Shown here: positions 1 to 9,801 of the stretch, one piece after another | Layout: each line of letters starts with the position of its first letter | How positions within the stretch are numbered: position 1 is the first letter of the stretch | From: Kineosporia mesophila | GTDB taxonomy: Bacteria > Actinomycetota > Actinomycetes > Actinomycetales > Kineosporiaceae | NCBI RefSeq assembly: GCF_021129235.1 | Contig: NZ_JAJOMA010000012.1 | Location: 1-64,000 of the forward strand | Reading direction: 5' to 3' | DNA: 64,000 bases | Notes under the pieces: model-generated | What the model saw: only the letters and a program-made list of their open reading frames with translations | Told to the model about the DNA's origin: nothing | Database searches by the model: none | Position numbers and translations under genes: made by a program

Positions 1-443
1 GGAAGATCCGGCGGACATGAATGTGCGACCCTGGCCGGTGGGTTGATGATGTGAAGCCCTGAAGGCCTGATGCGGTCCCTGCGCGGGCCGTTGTCCGGGC
101 CAGATGGCACCTCTGGGCGCTGTCGGGGATCGGCCCCGGCACCCGGGGCCCGGCCCGGCTGCTTGCCTACGCAGAGCGAGCACCTCGTGCGTGCGTGGAA
201 CTTTTCGGCGGCCCCGGCCAAGAAGGCCCCTCGTGCCACCCGCAGCCACGCCGACAACGTGACAGCCAGGCCGGCAACGCATCCGACGGCTTGCCCCGCC
301 CCGCTGATGACCTGGCCGTGGGCAGCCCGCCGAACCATCGTCGACGTCTGCCAGATCGCCACGACGGACCCGGTCGGGCTGTCTTTCATCACCCGTCCGG
401 GCGCAGGCCGCGGGCGTCCAGCTGTTTCTGTTCGGCCGCTCGG
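1..443. other. No recognisable gene at left edge
   Basis: This stretch lies downstream of the small kinase-like gene on the minus strand. Reading frames are open on the plus strand, but their translations are arginine/proline/alanine-rich without family motifs, as expected from random high-GC sequence. I see no RNA gene, hairpin terminator or repeat. Confidence 0.4.
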
Positions 444-974
444 TCAGATCGATCGCAGCCCGGCCGGCGTCACCGCTTCCACGGCCTGACGGAGATCGGT
501 GACGCAGGTGGCCACGTCGCGGAGGGCCGTGTCGATCGTGAGGTGAGGGCGGTCCCAGGGTTCGTAGTCGCGGCCGACGATGGCGTCCCAGCCGGGTGGG
601 ACGAGGCCGGGGACGTCCACGGATCGATGTTCGGCGCGGTGGCGGTGCTGGGTCGTGTCGGTGCAGATGATCTCGGCTTCGAGGGCGCGGACCTGGGCTC
701 GGGCGGCGACGTCTCGCCAGGCCTGGCGGGTGACGGCGAGCGGGTTGACTGACTCGGCGATCACGGTGAGTCCCTGGCGTAGGTGTTCCTCGGTCAGGGC
801 GTAGGCCACGGCGTATCCGGCCACGCCCACGGGGTGGGTGGTCAGGCCGGAGCGGACGATGGCTTGTTCGACGGTGTCGACGCGCAGGTGGACGGCCTGG
901 GTCTGCCGGGCGAGAGCCTGGGCCAGGGTGGTCTTTCCCGTCGCCGGCAGACCGCACAGGATGATGAGCATCAT
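444..974 (-). CDS. P-loop AAA/kinase-like protein
   Basis: A 176-residue cytoplasmic P-loop protein. The N-terminus carries a clear Walker A motif, GLPATGKTT, at residues 8-16, followed by LRVDTVEQAI, where small-molecule kinases of the adenylylsulfate-kinase/zeta-toxin/AAA_33 type keep an aspartate near the substrate. The segment VIAESVNPLAVTR around residue 75 resembles the second strand and lid region of these kinases. The C-terminal third contains the phrase DRPHLTIDTA, common in AAA_33 phosphotransferases. The substrate cannot be deduced. The start is one of two adjacent ATG codons. It stands alone, divergent from the ferredoxin gene, and is probably outside the metallophore cluster. Confidence 0.75.
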   Translation of the reverse strand: MMLIILCGLPATGKTTLAQALARQTQAVHLRVDTVEQAIVRSGLTTHPVGVAGYAVAYALTEEHLRQGLTVIAESVNPLAVTRQAWRDVAARAQVRALEAEIICTDTTQHRHRAEHRSVDVPGLVPPGWDAIVGRDYEPWDRPHLTIDTALRDVATCVTDLRQAVEAVTPAGLRSI

Positions 975-1115
975 TCATCCTCCTGCACATCGGCCCCTGC
1001 GGGTGAGGGGAGTCCTTGGTGATCGCGCACAAGGTCTTGGCCATGGCGCGCACGGCATCGCAGGACCCGCAGGGGCAGGCCGGGGCGACCGGTGGGCGTG
1101 ATCCCATCCAGATTA

Positions 1116-1134
1116 AATGGGAATGATTACCATT
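1116..1134. promoter_or_regulatory. Zur-box-like palindrome upstream of ferredoxin
   Basis: The 19-base sequence AATGGGAATGATTACCATT is an almost perfect inverted repeat: outer arms AATGG/CCATT, inner arms AAT/ATT around a central G. Its core AATGATT is shared with two other palindromes in this cluster (9802-9816 and 23387-23401). Those two match the streptomycete Zur operator form TGAAAATGATTTTCA closely; this copy matches about 11 of 15 core positions. It lies about 100 bases before the ferredoxin start, so it probably controls that gene. Zur binding is inferred from sequence. Confidence 0.65.
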
Positions 1135-1236
1135 AGCCGACAAGAGGGCGAAGAAGCGACGAAGCCGCGTCCCACCGAGGGTGCGCGAGGCGAGGGTTGC
1201 CGAGTCCGCGGCCGGCCGACTGGAAGTGGATGCATC

Positions 1237-1431
1237 ATGAGGGTTTCCGTTGATCAGGACCGGTGCGTGGGTGCCGGGCAGTGCGTGCGATGGGCGCCGG
1301 AGCATTTCGAACAGGACGAGGAGACCGGGATCATCCGGCCGTTCGAGGGAGAATTGACGATCAAGATGGGGACCGGGGTCGAGGGAGCAGTCCGGGCCTG
1401 TCCGTCCGGTGCCCTGCGGTTACGGACCTGA
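1237..1431 (+). CDS. [3Fe-4S]-type ferredoxin
   Basis: A 64-residue ferredoxin of the kind that feeds electrons to actinobacterial cytochromes P450. The cluster ligands are visible: C10 and C16 in DRCVGAGQC, and C56 in RACPSGAL. This C-x5-C...C-P pattern, with alanine or glycine replacing the second cysteine, is typical of single [3Fe-4S] ferredoxins. The reading frame extends upstream, but the ATG at 1237 places the canonical MRVSVDQDRC at the N-terminus and has GGAAGTGGA upstream, so I take it as the start. It converges on the first NRPS gene across a strong terminator. The only P450 nearby is 17 kb away (18554-19813), and both lie within the same set of Zur-like boxes, so they are likely partners. 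Confidence 0.9.
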   Translation: MRVSVDQDRCVGAGQCVRWAPEHFEQDEETGIIRPFEGELTIKMGTGVEGAVRACPSGALRLRT

Positions 1432-1440
1432 AGCGATGAC

Positions 1441-1477
1441 AGAAGGGGGGCCGGCCGTGAAGGCCGGCCCCCCTTCT
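1441..1477. terminator. Bidirectional hairpin terminator
   Basis: A perfect 16-base-pair inverted repeat (arms 1441-1456 and 1462-1477) with a GTGAA loop lies between the convergent ferredoxin and NRPS genes. The stem is GC-rich and lacks a long T tract, as is usual in high-GC actinobacteria. Confidence 0.85.
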
Positions 1478-1488
1478 GCGGTCAAGGG

Positions 1489-4400
1489 CTACAGAACTCC
1501 TTCGTCCGCCTCCAGGTCGAGGTCGGCTCCCGAAACTTCGAGGTGGCGAGCCAGTCCGGCCAGGCTCGGGGTGGCGAACAGATCACGGGCCGACACCGGA
1601 ACGCCGAAACGCTCGCGCACCGCGGCCACCAGACGCAACGCGGCCAGGCTGTCGCCACCGGCGGTGAAGAAGCCTTCGTCGGGATCGATCGCGGTCGTTC
1701 CGACGGCTTCTGCCCACAAGGGACTCAGCGCCTGCTCGCACGAGGTCAGCGCACGTCTCCCGTCCTGTGCGGTCCTGGTCTGCTGCCCGCTCTCGGTGCT
1801 GATGGCCAGGGCCAGGAGCGCGCCGCGGTCGACCTTGCCGTTCGTGGTGAGCGGCAGCGATTCCACCCGGGTGATCCGGGTCGGGACGGCGTGAGCCGGC
1901 AGTACGGCCAGCAGAGCATCGCGGATCTCCTGGACCTCGTCGGGGGAACCGCTACCGGACTCCAGCACGGCGTGGAGGGTTCGGCGGTTGCGGGCTCCGG
2001 GAGCCACGACCACGGCCCGGTTGACGCCGGGCAGGCTCTCCAGGGCGGCCTCCACCTCGCCCAGCTCCAGGCGGTGACCGTTGATCTTGACCTGGTGGTC
2101 GGTGCGGCCCAGGAACTCCAGGGTGCCGTCGGGCCAGAAACGGCCCAGGTCGCCCGTCCGGTAAAAGCGTTCGCCGCCCACCGGGACAAAGCGTTGAGCC
2201 GTGCGATCCGGATCGCCGCGGTAGCCCCGGGCGACACCGCGTCCGCCGATCCACAGTTCCCCGGGCACCTGGTCGGGAGAGTCCTGACCAGACGGGCCGA
2301 CCACGCGGTAGTGCTGCCCGGTCAGTGCGAAACCGTACGGGATGGACGTCCACTGTCCCGGCACGTCGCGGACCTCGAAGGAGTTGGACCAGATGGCGGC
2401 CTCGGTGGCGCCGCCCAGGGCGATCAGCCGGGTGTGCGACGAGGTGGCGCGGCGCAGCCGGTCGGCCAGATCCAGGGGAACCCAGTCGCCGGAGACCAGG
2501 CCGAGGCGCAGGCTGCCCGGCAGTCCGCCGGTGCCCGCCTCGGTGATCAGGAGGTCCAGCAGGGCCGGCACGGTATTCCAGACGCTGACCCGGTGCGTCG
2601 TGAGGTGACTCAGCCAGCGAGCGGGGTGGCGGCGCGCCTCTTCCGAGGGGATGACCAGGGTGCCACCGGCGCCGAGCACCCCGAAGATGTCGAACACCGA
2701 CAGGTCGAACTCGAGCGAGGACAGGGCCAGAACCCTGTCCTGGGGGCCAACTCCGTAACGAGTGATGATGTCGCGGCAGGTGTTGGCCGCCGCGTCGTGC
2801 GTCATCTCCACCCCCTTCGGCTCGCCGGTGGAGCCGGAGGTGAAGATGACGTAGGCCAGGTCGGAGGGACTGACCGGTACCGGTGGCACCGAAACATTCG
2901 AAACATTCGAAACCACCGATGCGGCAAGGTTCTCGGTGATCACCTGGGCAACGCCCGCCAGCCGGTACAGCCGGTCCCGGCGTGCGGGGGGTGATGCCAC
3001 CGACACCGGGACGTAGGCAGCACCGGCGGCCAGCACCCCCAGAGTTGCGGCGATCTGCTGCGGACCCTTGGGCAGGGCCACCGCCACGAGATCGCCTCGC
3101 CGTACGCCCCGGCCGATCAGCAGACCGGCCCAGCGGCCGATGTCCTGAGCCAGTTGCCCGTAGGTGGTCACGGGCGCGCCGGGCTCATCGGCCGCGATCA
3201 GGGCGGGGTGATCCGGTGAGCGCCCGGCCCGTTCCAGGATCGGGGTCAGGAGAGTGGCGGGAGGACCGCCGGTGCCCGTGGCCGAGACCCGGTCGCGCAC
3301 CTCACGCTGGGCGGTGGGCAGCAGGTCGGGCAGGGGTTCGTTCCAGTCGTTGCCCGCCAGCCAGGTCAGCAGCGAGAGGTAGGCCTCGAACATGGCGTCC
3401 AGAACGCCCTCGCGCAGGAGGCCCTGAGCGCTGTCCCAGGTGACCTGCAGTCCGCCGCGGGAGGGCAGCACCTGATTGTCCAGGCACACCTGCGGTGACT
3501 GCGAGAGTCCCCAGATCGGCTGGGGGAAGCCGGGGGAGCGGTCCATGCTCACGCCGTCGCCCACGCCGATCGCGCTGGTGAACACCACGGGTACGGGCTG
3601 GACATCGCCCTGGGCGGTGGCCAGCCGGCGAAGCAGCCAGGAGGCGGGCACCTGGCTGTGGTCCAGGTCCTCACCGGTTCGCCGGTGTACCGCACGCACC
3701 GCCGCGGCGAAGGTGGTCTGTGCGTCGCGCCGGTACCCGGCCGGTGCCAGGGTGGTGAAGTCACCCACCGTGCGGTCGATCTCGGGGTGCACGGGGCGCC
3801 GGTCGAAGCGGGTCAGCGTGACGGTGACCCCGGTGGTTGCGCTCCAGCGGGCCAGGACCTCACCGTAGGCCGCCAGGAGCAGCGACGGCACGGTCACCTT
3901 CGAGATCCGCGCCCGGTGCCGCAGAGCCGCCCAGGTCGCGGGAGGCAGGAGCCGCTGGCGTCGTTCGAACCGCAAGCCCGACGTGGTCGCGGGCTGCTGC
4001 AGCAGCGGCAGTTCGGGTGCCGGAGGCAGATCGGCCAGACGTCGTTCCCAGTGGGCCAGGTCGTCGGGGTGAGGTTCGGAGTCCGCCTGGGCCAGGACGT
4101 AGTCGCGGAACGAGGGCCCGACCGGGCCGAGGTCGGCGCCGGGGTCGGTGTACAGGGTGTCCAGCTCGGTCAGCACCCGCATGATCGACAGGGCGTCGAG
4201 GACGATGTAGTCGTAACCGATCCCCAGCCGGGTGCGGGTTCGCCCGTCCTGCCGGTACCGGACGGCGGCGATCTCCACCAGTGGTCCCCGCTCCAGGTCG
4301 ACCAGGCGGTGCGACAGGCGTTCGCGCAGATCGGTCAGGGCCTGGCTCGGGTCGGTCTGGTCAGTGGCGTCGGCCACGTCAATCCGCACCGGTGCCGGCT

Positions 4401-7400
4401 GCTCGGGGATCCGCTGCTGTGCGTCCTCGATCACCGCGTGCAGCATGTCGTGGCGAGCGGCGACCGCGTCCCAGGCCGCCTGGAGGCGGTCCAGATCCAC
4501 GTCGACACCGTCGAACTCGTTGTACTGCCAGGTGCCCACGCCGCCCAGTGGCATCTCGGGGTTGCGGCCGGTCAGGTAGGCCCGCTGCACATCGGTCAGA
4601 GGGAAGGGGGAGTGACGCTCGGCGGACCCGTCGCCGGAGCCCAGCACCAGCGTCGGTGCAGTTCCCGATGAAGCACCCAGGGCCAGGCCCCGGCAGAAGT
4701 CGGCCAGGCGCGGGCGGGAGAAGACGGCACCCAGGCCGGCTCCGCCGGCGCCCAGCCGGTTCAGGGCCACGAGCAGGCGGGTGGCCAGCAGCGAGTCGCC
4801 ACCGAGGGCGAAGAAGTCGTCATCGCGGTGGACGGCGTCAAGACCCAGGACTTCCTGCCACGCGGTCGCGACGGTGCGCTCCAGGGGTGTTCTGGGTGCC
4901 TCCCCGGCGGGGGCTTCGGGGCCGGCCGTCAGCAGGAGGGTCCGGACGGCCTGACGATCCACCTTGCCGTTGCGGTTCAGGGGCAGGGCGTCGGTCGCGG
5001 TGAACCACGAGCAGCGCATGTGGGCAGGTAACCGCTCAGCCAGCCAATCGTCCAAAAGCAACGAATCATGGTGATGTACAACGACAACGAGGGCCGCCAG
5101 CTGTGTGCTCGCACCGGCCGGCACCGCCTGGACGGAGGCCGCGACCACTCCGGGGTGAGCCGTCAGCGCGGCCTCGACCTCGCCCAGTTCGATCCGGTGC
5201 CCGCTGACCTTGACCTGATGATCGGCCCGCCCGGCGAACTCGAGCCGGCCCCCGCTGCGCACCACGGCCAGGTCCCCGGTGCGGTACCAGCGTCGTCCGT
5301 CGCTCTCAACGAACCGCTCAGCTGTCCGTGAGGGATCACCACGGTAGCCGGCGGCCAGTCCGGCTCCACCCATCCACAGTTCGCCGACGACGTCGTCGGG
5401 CCGGTCGCGCCCCTCGTCATCGACGACCCGGCAGGCCACCCCGTCGAGCGGAACACCCCATGGCAGGCTGGGATTCGTCGCGTCCCGATGATCGGGAAAC
5501 ACGTCGAGGACGGTCGAATGGATGGCGGCCTCGGTCATTCCGCCGAGAGCGGCGAAACGGCAGGCGGGAGCGAGAACGTGCAGGCGAGTCGGTAGATCGC
5601 CGCTCACCCGGTCGCCACCCAGCAGCACGGTCCGCAACGGCAGAGGACTTCCCTGCGCGGCGCGGAGCAGGAGGTCGAACACGGCAGGCACGGTGTTCCA
5701 GACGGTGACGCCGTGCTGCCGGACGGCCCGGTGCCAGGCGACCGGGTCGGCCCGGTGTTCCTGCGGCAGGACGACCAAAGTTCCCCCGGCGCTCAGGAGC
5801 CCGAACACGTCGTACACCGAGAGGTCGAACTCCAGGGCCGAGACGGTCAGGACGCGGTCGTCCGGGCCGACACCGAAGTACCGGTTCAGGGCGTCGATGG
5901 TGTTCGCGGCCGCGGCGTGGGAGATCTCCACGCCCTTGGGCTCACCGGTGGATCCGGACGTGAACAGCACGTAGGCAATGTCGGAGGGTGCCGAACGAGC
6001 CGTCACCGGTGTCCCCGGGCGGCCGGTGCTCCCGGAAGCGACGAGCAGAGGACGCGCGCCCGCGGCGGTCACGTCGTCGATGTGGTCGGGGTCGGTGAGT
6101 GCCAGGTGCGCACCCGAGGCGGCGTGGATGCGGGCCCTGCGGACGGCCGGCTGGTCCACCCCGACGGGGACGTACGTGCACCCGGCCAGGAGGATGCCCA
6201 GCACCGCGATGACCTGTTCGGCCCCCTTGGGAAGGGTCACCACGACGCTGTCGCCGGGTTGTGCACCGGCCGCCAGGAGGTCCCGGGCGGTCTGCTGGGC
6301 GAGATCGTGCAGATCGCGGTAGGTCAGGGTGTTGTCGCCATGGATCAGCGCGGTTCGTAACGGGTGAAGTAGGGCGTGGTCGAGAAAGGGGGCCTGCAGT
6401 GTTCGGGGCGGATGGCGTCGTGAGGTGGCGTCGAGAGCCGGTCGTTGCGGCCGGGTCACCACGACGTCGGTGCACTGCCACGCTGCGGGATCCTCGGCCA
6501 GGGCCGTGACCAGCGTGCGGTAGGTCTCGAAGGCGGCGCGGGCCGGGCCCTCCCGCAGGGCGTCCAGCCGCACGTCCCAGTTCAGCAGCAGGCCACCCTC
6601 GTGCTCGGTGACCTGGGCGTCCAGCCAGACCTGCGGTCCTTGCGAGACCGTCCACACCGGCCGGCCGAAGCACTCGCGGACCTCGGGGCCGTAGATCTCG
6701 CCCAGGCCCACCGCGCTGGTGTAGACCACCGGCGCCAGCACCGGAGCGCCGTTCCGCCGGGCCAGGTCACGCAGAACCTCGACGCCGCCGTAACTTCCGT
6801 GCGCGACGGCGGCATGCAGATCGGCGCGCACCCGGGCCGCGCGCTGCGCGAACGGCCTGCTGCCGGAGACGTCGACACCCAGGAGCACCGAGGAGGAGAA
6901 GTCACCGACCAGCGACTCCATCTCGGCAACGATCGGCTGGCGCGCGAACAGCGGCAGGTTGAGCAGGAACCGGGGCTGCTCGCACCAGGCACCGATGCTC
7001 TCGGCGAAGGCGGTGGCCAGCGCGGCCGAGAGAGTGACGCCGTGGGCTGCGGCGGCCCGACCGAGGGCAGCCGTCGTCTCGGGACTGGCCCAGTGGTGGA
7101 ACCGGACGCTGCGGGCCAGGTTTCCGGGGGCGCCGGCGTCCGGGCGCAGTGGTAGTCCCGGAGCGCCGGGCAGGTCGTCAGCACGCTCGGACCACCAGGC
7201 CCGATCCCGCTCGCGGGCCACGGCGTCAGTCGCCTCCCGGGCCCTCAGGTACTGCCGGTAGGTAGCTGGTGGCTGCGGTGCCGTCCAGGTGTCGTCGGTG
7301 TAGGCGCGGGCCAGGTCGGACACCAGGACGCGAAGGCTCAGGGCGTCGGCGGCGATCATGTCCAGGTCGATGTGCAGCCGCGTCTGTCCCTGCGGCAGCC

Positions 7401-8043
7401 GGCTGAGCTGAATATCGAGAACCTGACCGGCATCGACGTTCATCCGCCGGTGGGTCAGACGATCGCGCATCCGCTGCAGGACGTCACCGCGCTCGTCCGC
7501 AGTCAGGTGCTGCAGATCGTGCACGGTGATGTCGGCCCGTTCGGAGACCGCCGGGGGCTCGGTCCACTGCCGGCCCTCGGGGCTGACCCGCATCCGGAGC
7601 ATGCTGTGGCGCCGGACGACGTTCCGGAACGCCGTCCGGAGCCGGTCGGGATCGACACCTTCGCCGTCGAGCTCGACGTAGAAGTGCGCCGCGACGCCTC
7701 CGTAGGGCTGTCCGTCCTGGCGGCCGACCCAATACGCGTGCTGCAGGGTGGCCAGGTCGAACAGCGAGCCGTCATCGGGGTCGCCCGGGGCGGGCCCCGG
7801 CGTGGTGGGGGTGGTGGCGCAGGACGCGTGGATCGCCTTGCGCCAGCCGGCGGGCGTGGGATTGCCGACGAGGTCGGAGAAACCTACGTCCAGCCCGGCC
7901 CGGCGCCATTGGCCCACCAGCCGGATCACGGTCAGGGAATCCAGGCCGACCTCGAAAAGGTCGGTGTCATCGGTCAGCTCGGCCGGATCGAGGTCCAGGG
8001 CGGCCGCCAGGGCGGTGACCGGATCCAGGGAGAGGGGGCTCAT
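1489..8043 (-). CDS. NRPS: ArCP-Cy-A-PCP-Cy-A-PCP
   Basis: A 2184-residue nonribosomal peptide synthetase that receives salicylate and adds two heterocyclised residues. Domains: aryl carrier protein (about 1-75, GLDSL serine 36); heterocyclisation domain 1 (95-525, DMIAAD at 228-233 plus S236); adenylation 1 (550-1040, FTSGSTGEPKG at 694, catalytic lysine near 1027); PCP 1 (S1084); heterocyclisation 2 (1145-1575, DYIVLD from 1278); adenylation 2 (1600-2080); PCP 2 (S2132). The specificity pocket of adenylation 2 reads DLFNLSLIWK, the standard cysteine code. Adenylation 1 reads DLYNLGLIHK, which departs at two positions toward threonine-type codes, so its substrate is less certain (Cys, Ser or Thr). 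There is no embedded methyltransferase or terminal thioesterase, so the chain passes to the second NRPS at 9923. The ATG overlaps the stop of the salicylate ligase gene by four bases, indicating translational coupling. Confidence 0.95.
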   Translation of the reverse strand: MSPLSLDPVTALAAALDLDPAELTDDTDLFEVGLDSLTVIRLVGQWRRAGLDVGFSDLVGNPTPAGWRKAIHASCATTPTTPGPAPGDPDDGSLFDLATLQHAYWVGRQDGQPYGGVAAHFYVELDGEGVDPDRLRTAFRNVVRRHSMLRMRVSPEGRQWTEPPAVSERADITVHDLQHLTADERGDVLQRMRDRLTHRRMNVDAGQVLDIQLSRLPQGQTRLHIDLDMIAADALSLRVLVSDLARAYTDDTWTAPQPPATYRQYLRAREATDAVARERDRAWWSERADDLPGAPGLPLRPDAGAPGNLARSVRFHHWASPETTAALGRAAAAHGVTLSAALATAFAESIGAWCEQPRFLLNLPLFARQPIVAEMESLVGDFSSSVLLGVDVSGSRPFAQRAARVRADLHAAVAHGSYGGVEVLRDLARRNGAPVLAPVVYTSAVGLGEIYGPEVRECFGRPVWTVSQGPQVWLDAQVTEHEGGLLLNWDVRLDALREGPARAAFETYRTLVTALAEDPAAWQCTDVVVTRPQRPALDATSRRHPPRTLQAPFLDHALLHPLRTALIHGDNTLTYRDLHDLAQQTARDLLAAGAQPGDSVVVTLPKGAEQVIAVLGILLAGCTYVPVGVDQPAVRRARIHAASGAHLALTDPDHIDDVTAAGARPLLVASGSTGRPGTPVTARSAPSDIAYVLFTSGSTGEPKGVEISHAAAANTIDALNRYFGVGPDDRVLTVSALEFDLSVYDVFGLLSAGGTLVVLPQEHRADPVAWHRAVRQHGVTVWNTVPAVFDLLLRAAQGSPLPLRTVLLGGDRVSGDLPTRLHVLAPACRFAALGGMTEAAIHSTVLDVFPDHRDATNPSLPWGVPLDGVACRVVDDEGRDRPDDVVGELWMGGAGLAAGYRGDPSRTAERFVESDGRRWYRTGDLAVVRSGGRLEFAGRADHQVKVSGHRIELGEVEAALTAHPGVVAASVQAVPAGASTQLAALVVVVHHHDSLLLDDWLAERLPAHMRCSWFTATDALPLNRNGKVDRQAVRTLLLTAGPEAPAGEAPRTPLERTVATAWQEVLGLDAVHRDDDFFALGGDSLLATRLLVALNRLGAGGAGLGAVFSRPRLADFCRGLALGASSGTAPTLVLGSGDGSAERHSPFPLTDVQRAYLTGRNPEMPLGGVGTWQYNEFDGVDVDLDRLQAAWDAVAARHDMLHAVIEDAQQRIPEQPAPVRIDVADATDQTDPSQALTDLRERLSHRLVDLERGPLVEIAAVRYRQDGRTRTRLGIGYDYIVLDALSIMRVLTELDTLYTDPGADLGPVGPSFRDYVLAQADSEPHPDDLAHWERRLADLPPAPELPLLQQPATTSGLRFERRQRLLPPATWAALRHRARISKVTVPSLLLAAYGEVLARWSATTGVTVTLTRFDRRPVHPEIDRTVGDFTTLAPAGYRRDAQTTFAAAVRAVHRRTGEDLDHSQVPASWLLRRLATAQGDVQPVPVVFTSAIGVGDGVSMDRSPGFPQPIWGLSQSPQVCLDNQVLPSRGGLQVTWDSAQGLLREGVLDAMFEAYLSLLTWLAGNDWNEPLPDLLPTAQREVRDRVSATGTGGPPATLLTPILERAGRSPDHPALIAADEPGAPVTTYGQLAQDIGRWAGLLIGRGVRRGDLVAVALPKGPQQIAATLGVLAAGAAYVPVSVASPPARRDRLYRLAGVAQVITENLAASVVSNVSNVSVPPVPVSPSDLAYVIFTSGSTGEPKGVEMTHDAAANTCRDIITRYGVGPQDRVLALSSLEFDLSVFDIFGVLGAGGTLVIPSEEARRHPARWLSHLTTHRVSVWNTVPALLDLLITEAGTGGLPGSLRLGLVSGDWVPLDLADRLRRATSSHTRLIALGGATEAAIWSNSFEVRDVPGQWTSIPYGFALTGQHYRVVGPSGQDSPDQVPGELWIGGRGVARGYRGDPDRTAQRFVPVGGERFYRTGDLGRFWPDGTLEFLGRTDHQVKINGHRLELGEVEAALESLPGVNRAVVVAPGARNRRTLHAVLESGSGSPDEVQEIRDALLAVLPAHAVPTRITRVESLPLTTNGKVDRGALLALAISTESGQQTRTAQDGRRALTSCEQALSPLWAEAVGTTAIDPDEGFFTAGGDSLAALRLVAAVRERFGVPVSARDLFATPSLAGLARHLEVSGADLDLEADEGVL

Positions 8044-9737
8044 CGGTGGTGTCCCTTCGGAACGGATGTCAGAAGCGCTCGCAGGGCCTGCTTGTCGACC
8101 TTGCCGACGGGGGTGAGCGGCAGCCGGCTGATGCTGTGGACCTGCTGGGGTGCCTTGTAGGCCGCCAGACCGCGCTCGCGCAGGTGGGTCGCCAGGGCGC
8201 GCACGCTCGGTGCGGGACCGTCGTGGACGAGGACGGCCACCGCGGCTTCACCCCAGTCCTGGTCCGGGATGCCGACAATGGCTACCGCACGGATCCCGGG
8301 CAGGTCGAGCAGGTGGTCCTCGATCTCGATGGCGGCGTACTTCTCGCCACCCCGGTTGATCTGGTCCTTTACCCGGCCGACCACGACGACGTGCCCGGTC
8401 GGAAGCCGGCGCACCAGGTCTCCGGAGCGGTAGTAACCGTCGGGGGTGAAGGCCGGGTCGGGCACCGGGCCGTTGTAATAGGCGCTCAGGGTGTAAGGCC
8501 CGCGCACCAGCAGCTCACCGGCCTGCCCGTCCGGGACCGGTGCACCGGATGCGGGATCGACGATCAGCAGATCGTCTTCCGGGCAGCTGGGCCGGCCCTG
8601 GGTGGTGGCGATCAGTTCCGGCTCGTCGTCCAGTGCGGTGTAGCAGATCAGTCCTTCGGCCATGCCGTAGACCTGCTGGATCCTTGCTCCCAGAGCCGGT
8701 CCGGCGACGCGGGCCAGCTCGTCGGGCAGCCGGGCGCCACCGACCTGCACCACCCGCAGGGAATGCAGGGCCTCGGGCCAGGTCTGGGCCTCGGCGAGCC
8801 AGTGGGGTACGAGGGCTGGGGTGAGCGCGGTGTGGGTCACACCCTCGGTCTCGATCAGGGCGAAGGCGGTGGCCGGGCTGGGATCGGGCGCCAGGACGAC
8901 GGTTCCGCCCGAGGCCAGGGTGCCCAGTACGCCGGGGCAGGCCAGAGTGAAGTTGAAGCCGATGGGCAGTACGGCCAGATAGACCGTGTCCGGACCGACG
9001 TCGGCCGCGGCTGCACCGAGTTCCGCAGTGAGCAGGTAGTCGGTGTGGCTTCGCGGGATGAGCTTCGGCCGGCCGGTGGTGCCACCGGAGATCAGCAGAA
9101 GGGCCAGGTCGCCGGGGGCCGGACCGTCGGGGTCGTCCGGATCGGGTCCCTCGACGGGCAGGAGCCGGCGACCCGGTCCGGGCGCGGGAACCGGGCCGTG
9201 ATCGAGTTCTTCGTCCAGATCGGCCAGCGAGACCCGATGCGGTGTGCCGGCCTTCCCGGCGACGATGACCGTGGGTGGGGCCAGGCCCCTTTCCCGGAGG
9301 GTCCGGCCTACCTGGTCGGCCATCTCACGCAGGTCGAAGCTTCCCTGCCGATCGGCCACCACCAGTGCCGATGCTCCTGAAGTCGCTGCCAGATGGACGA
9401 TCTCGTCCCGCCGGTGGGCCGGCATCGCATGCACCGGCACGGCTCCCAGGCGCTGCAGGCCGAACCACACCCGCAGAAAGTCGGCCCGGTTCGGTAGTTG
9501 CACCACGACCCGGTCGCCCCGGCGCAGCCCGATCCGGGCCAGACCTGCTGCTATTCGGTCGGCGGCGCCGTCCAGAGCGGCGAAGGTCAGCCTCTCCTGC
9601 GGGTCCACGACGGCGGTGCGGTGGGGCCAATGTCGCGCCCATCGGCGCAACTCGCCACTGAGAGTAGCGCTCTTCCATAGCTGTGAGTACCCGGAACTGA
9701 TGGTGAAGAAATCGTTCACCGGGGCGGGGTCCGTCAC
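8040..9737 (-). CDS. Salicylate-AMP ligase
   Basis: A stand-alone 565-residue adenylating enzyme of the DhbE/EntE/PchD/YbtE family. It activates an aryl acid as the adenylate and loads it on the aryl carrier protein of the downstream NRPS. The phosphate-binding loop ISGGTTGRPK is at 216-225, YGMAEG is present, and the catalytic C-terminal lysine lies in PVGKVDK (about 546). In the substrate pocket, PIGFNFTLACPG supplies the conserved asparagine (N262) and a cysteine five residues later (C267). In this family cysteine at that position indicates salicylate, and serine indicates 2,3-dihydroxybenzoate. The start is GTG (9735-9737), giving MTDPAPVNDFF. The gene leads a two-gene operon with the first NRPS and is transcribed divergently from the second, from a region carrying a Zur-like box. 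Confidence 0.94.
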   Translation of the reverse strand: MTDPAPVNDFFTISSGYSQLWKSATLSGELRRWARHWPHRTAVVDPQERLTFAALDGAADRIAAGLARIGLRRGDRVVVQLPNRADFLRVWFGLQRLGAVPVHAMPAHRRDEIVHLAATSGASALVVADRQGSFDLREMADQVGRTLRERGLAPPTVIVAGKAGTPHRVSLADLDEELDHGPVPAPGPGRRLLPVEGPDPDDPDGPAPGDLALLLISGGTTGRPKLIPRSHTDYLLTAELGAAAADVGPDTVYLAVLPIGFNFTLACPGVLGTLASGGTVVLAPDPSPATAFALIETEGVTHTALTPALVPHWLAEAQTWPEALHSLRVVQVGGARLPDELARVAGPALGARIQQVYGMAEGLICYTALDDEPELIATTQGRPSCPEDDLLIVDPASGAPVPDGQAGELLVRGPYTLSAYYNGPVPDPAFTPDGYYRSGDLVRRLPTGHVVVVGRVKDQINRGGEKYAAIEIEDHLLDLPGIRAVAIVGIPDQDWGEAAVAVLVHDGPAPSVRALATHLRERGLAAYKAPQQVHSISRLPLTPVGKVDKQALRALLTSVPKGHHR

Positions 9738-9801
9738 GGTCTCTGCCGCCTCCCTCTGGCGTCATCGTGCTCAGCTGTGCTTGCATGAGGCTACCTGATT
9801 G

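Noticed and set aside
1-489. Plus-strand open frames at the left edge
   Set aside because: They have no family similarity and partly run antisense to the kinase-like gene.
2885-2920. Short direct repeat inside the first NRPS gene (GAAACATTC units)
   Set aside because: It encodes a tandem Asn-Val-Ser stretch in a linker of adenylation domain 2 and has no regulatory sense.
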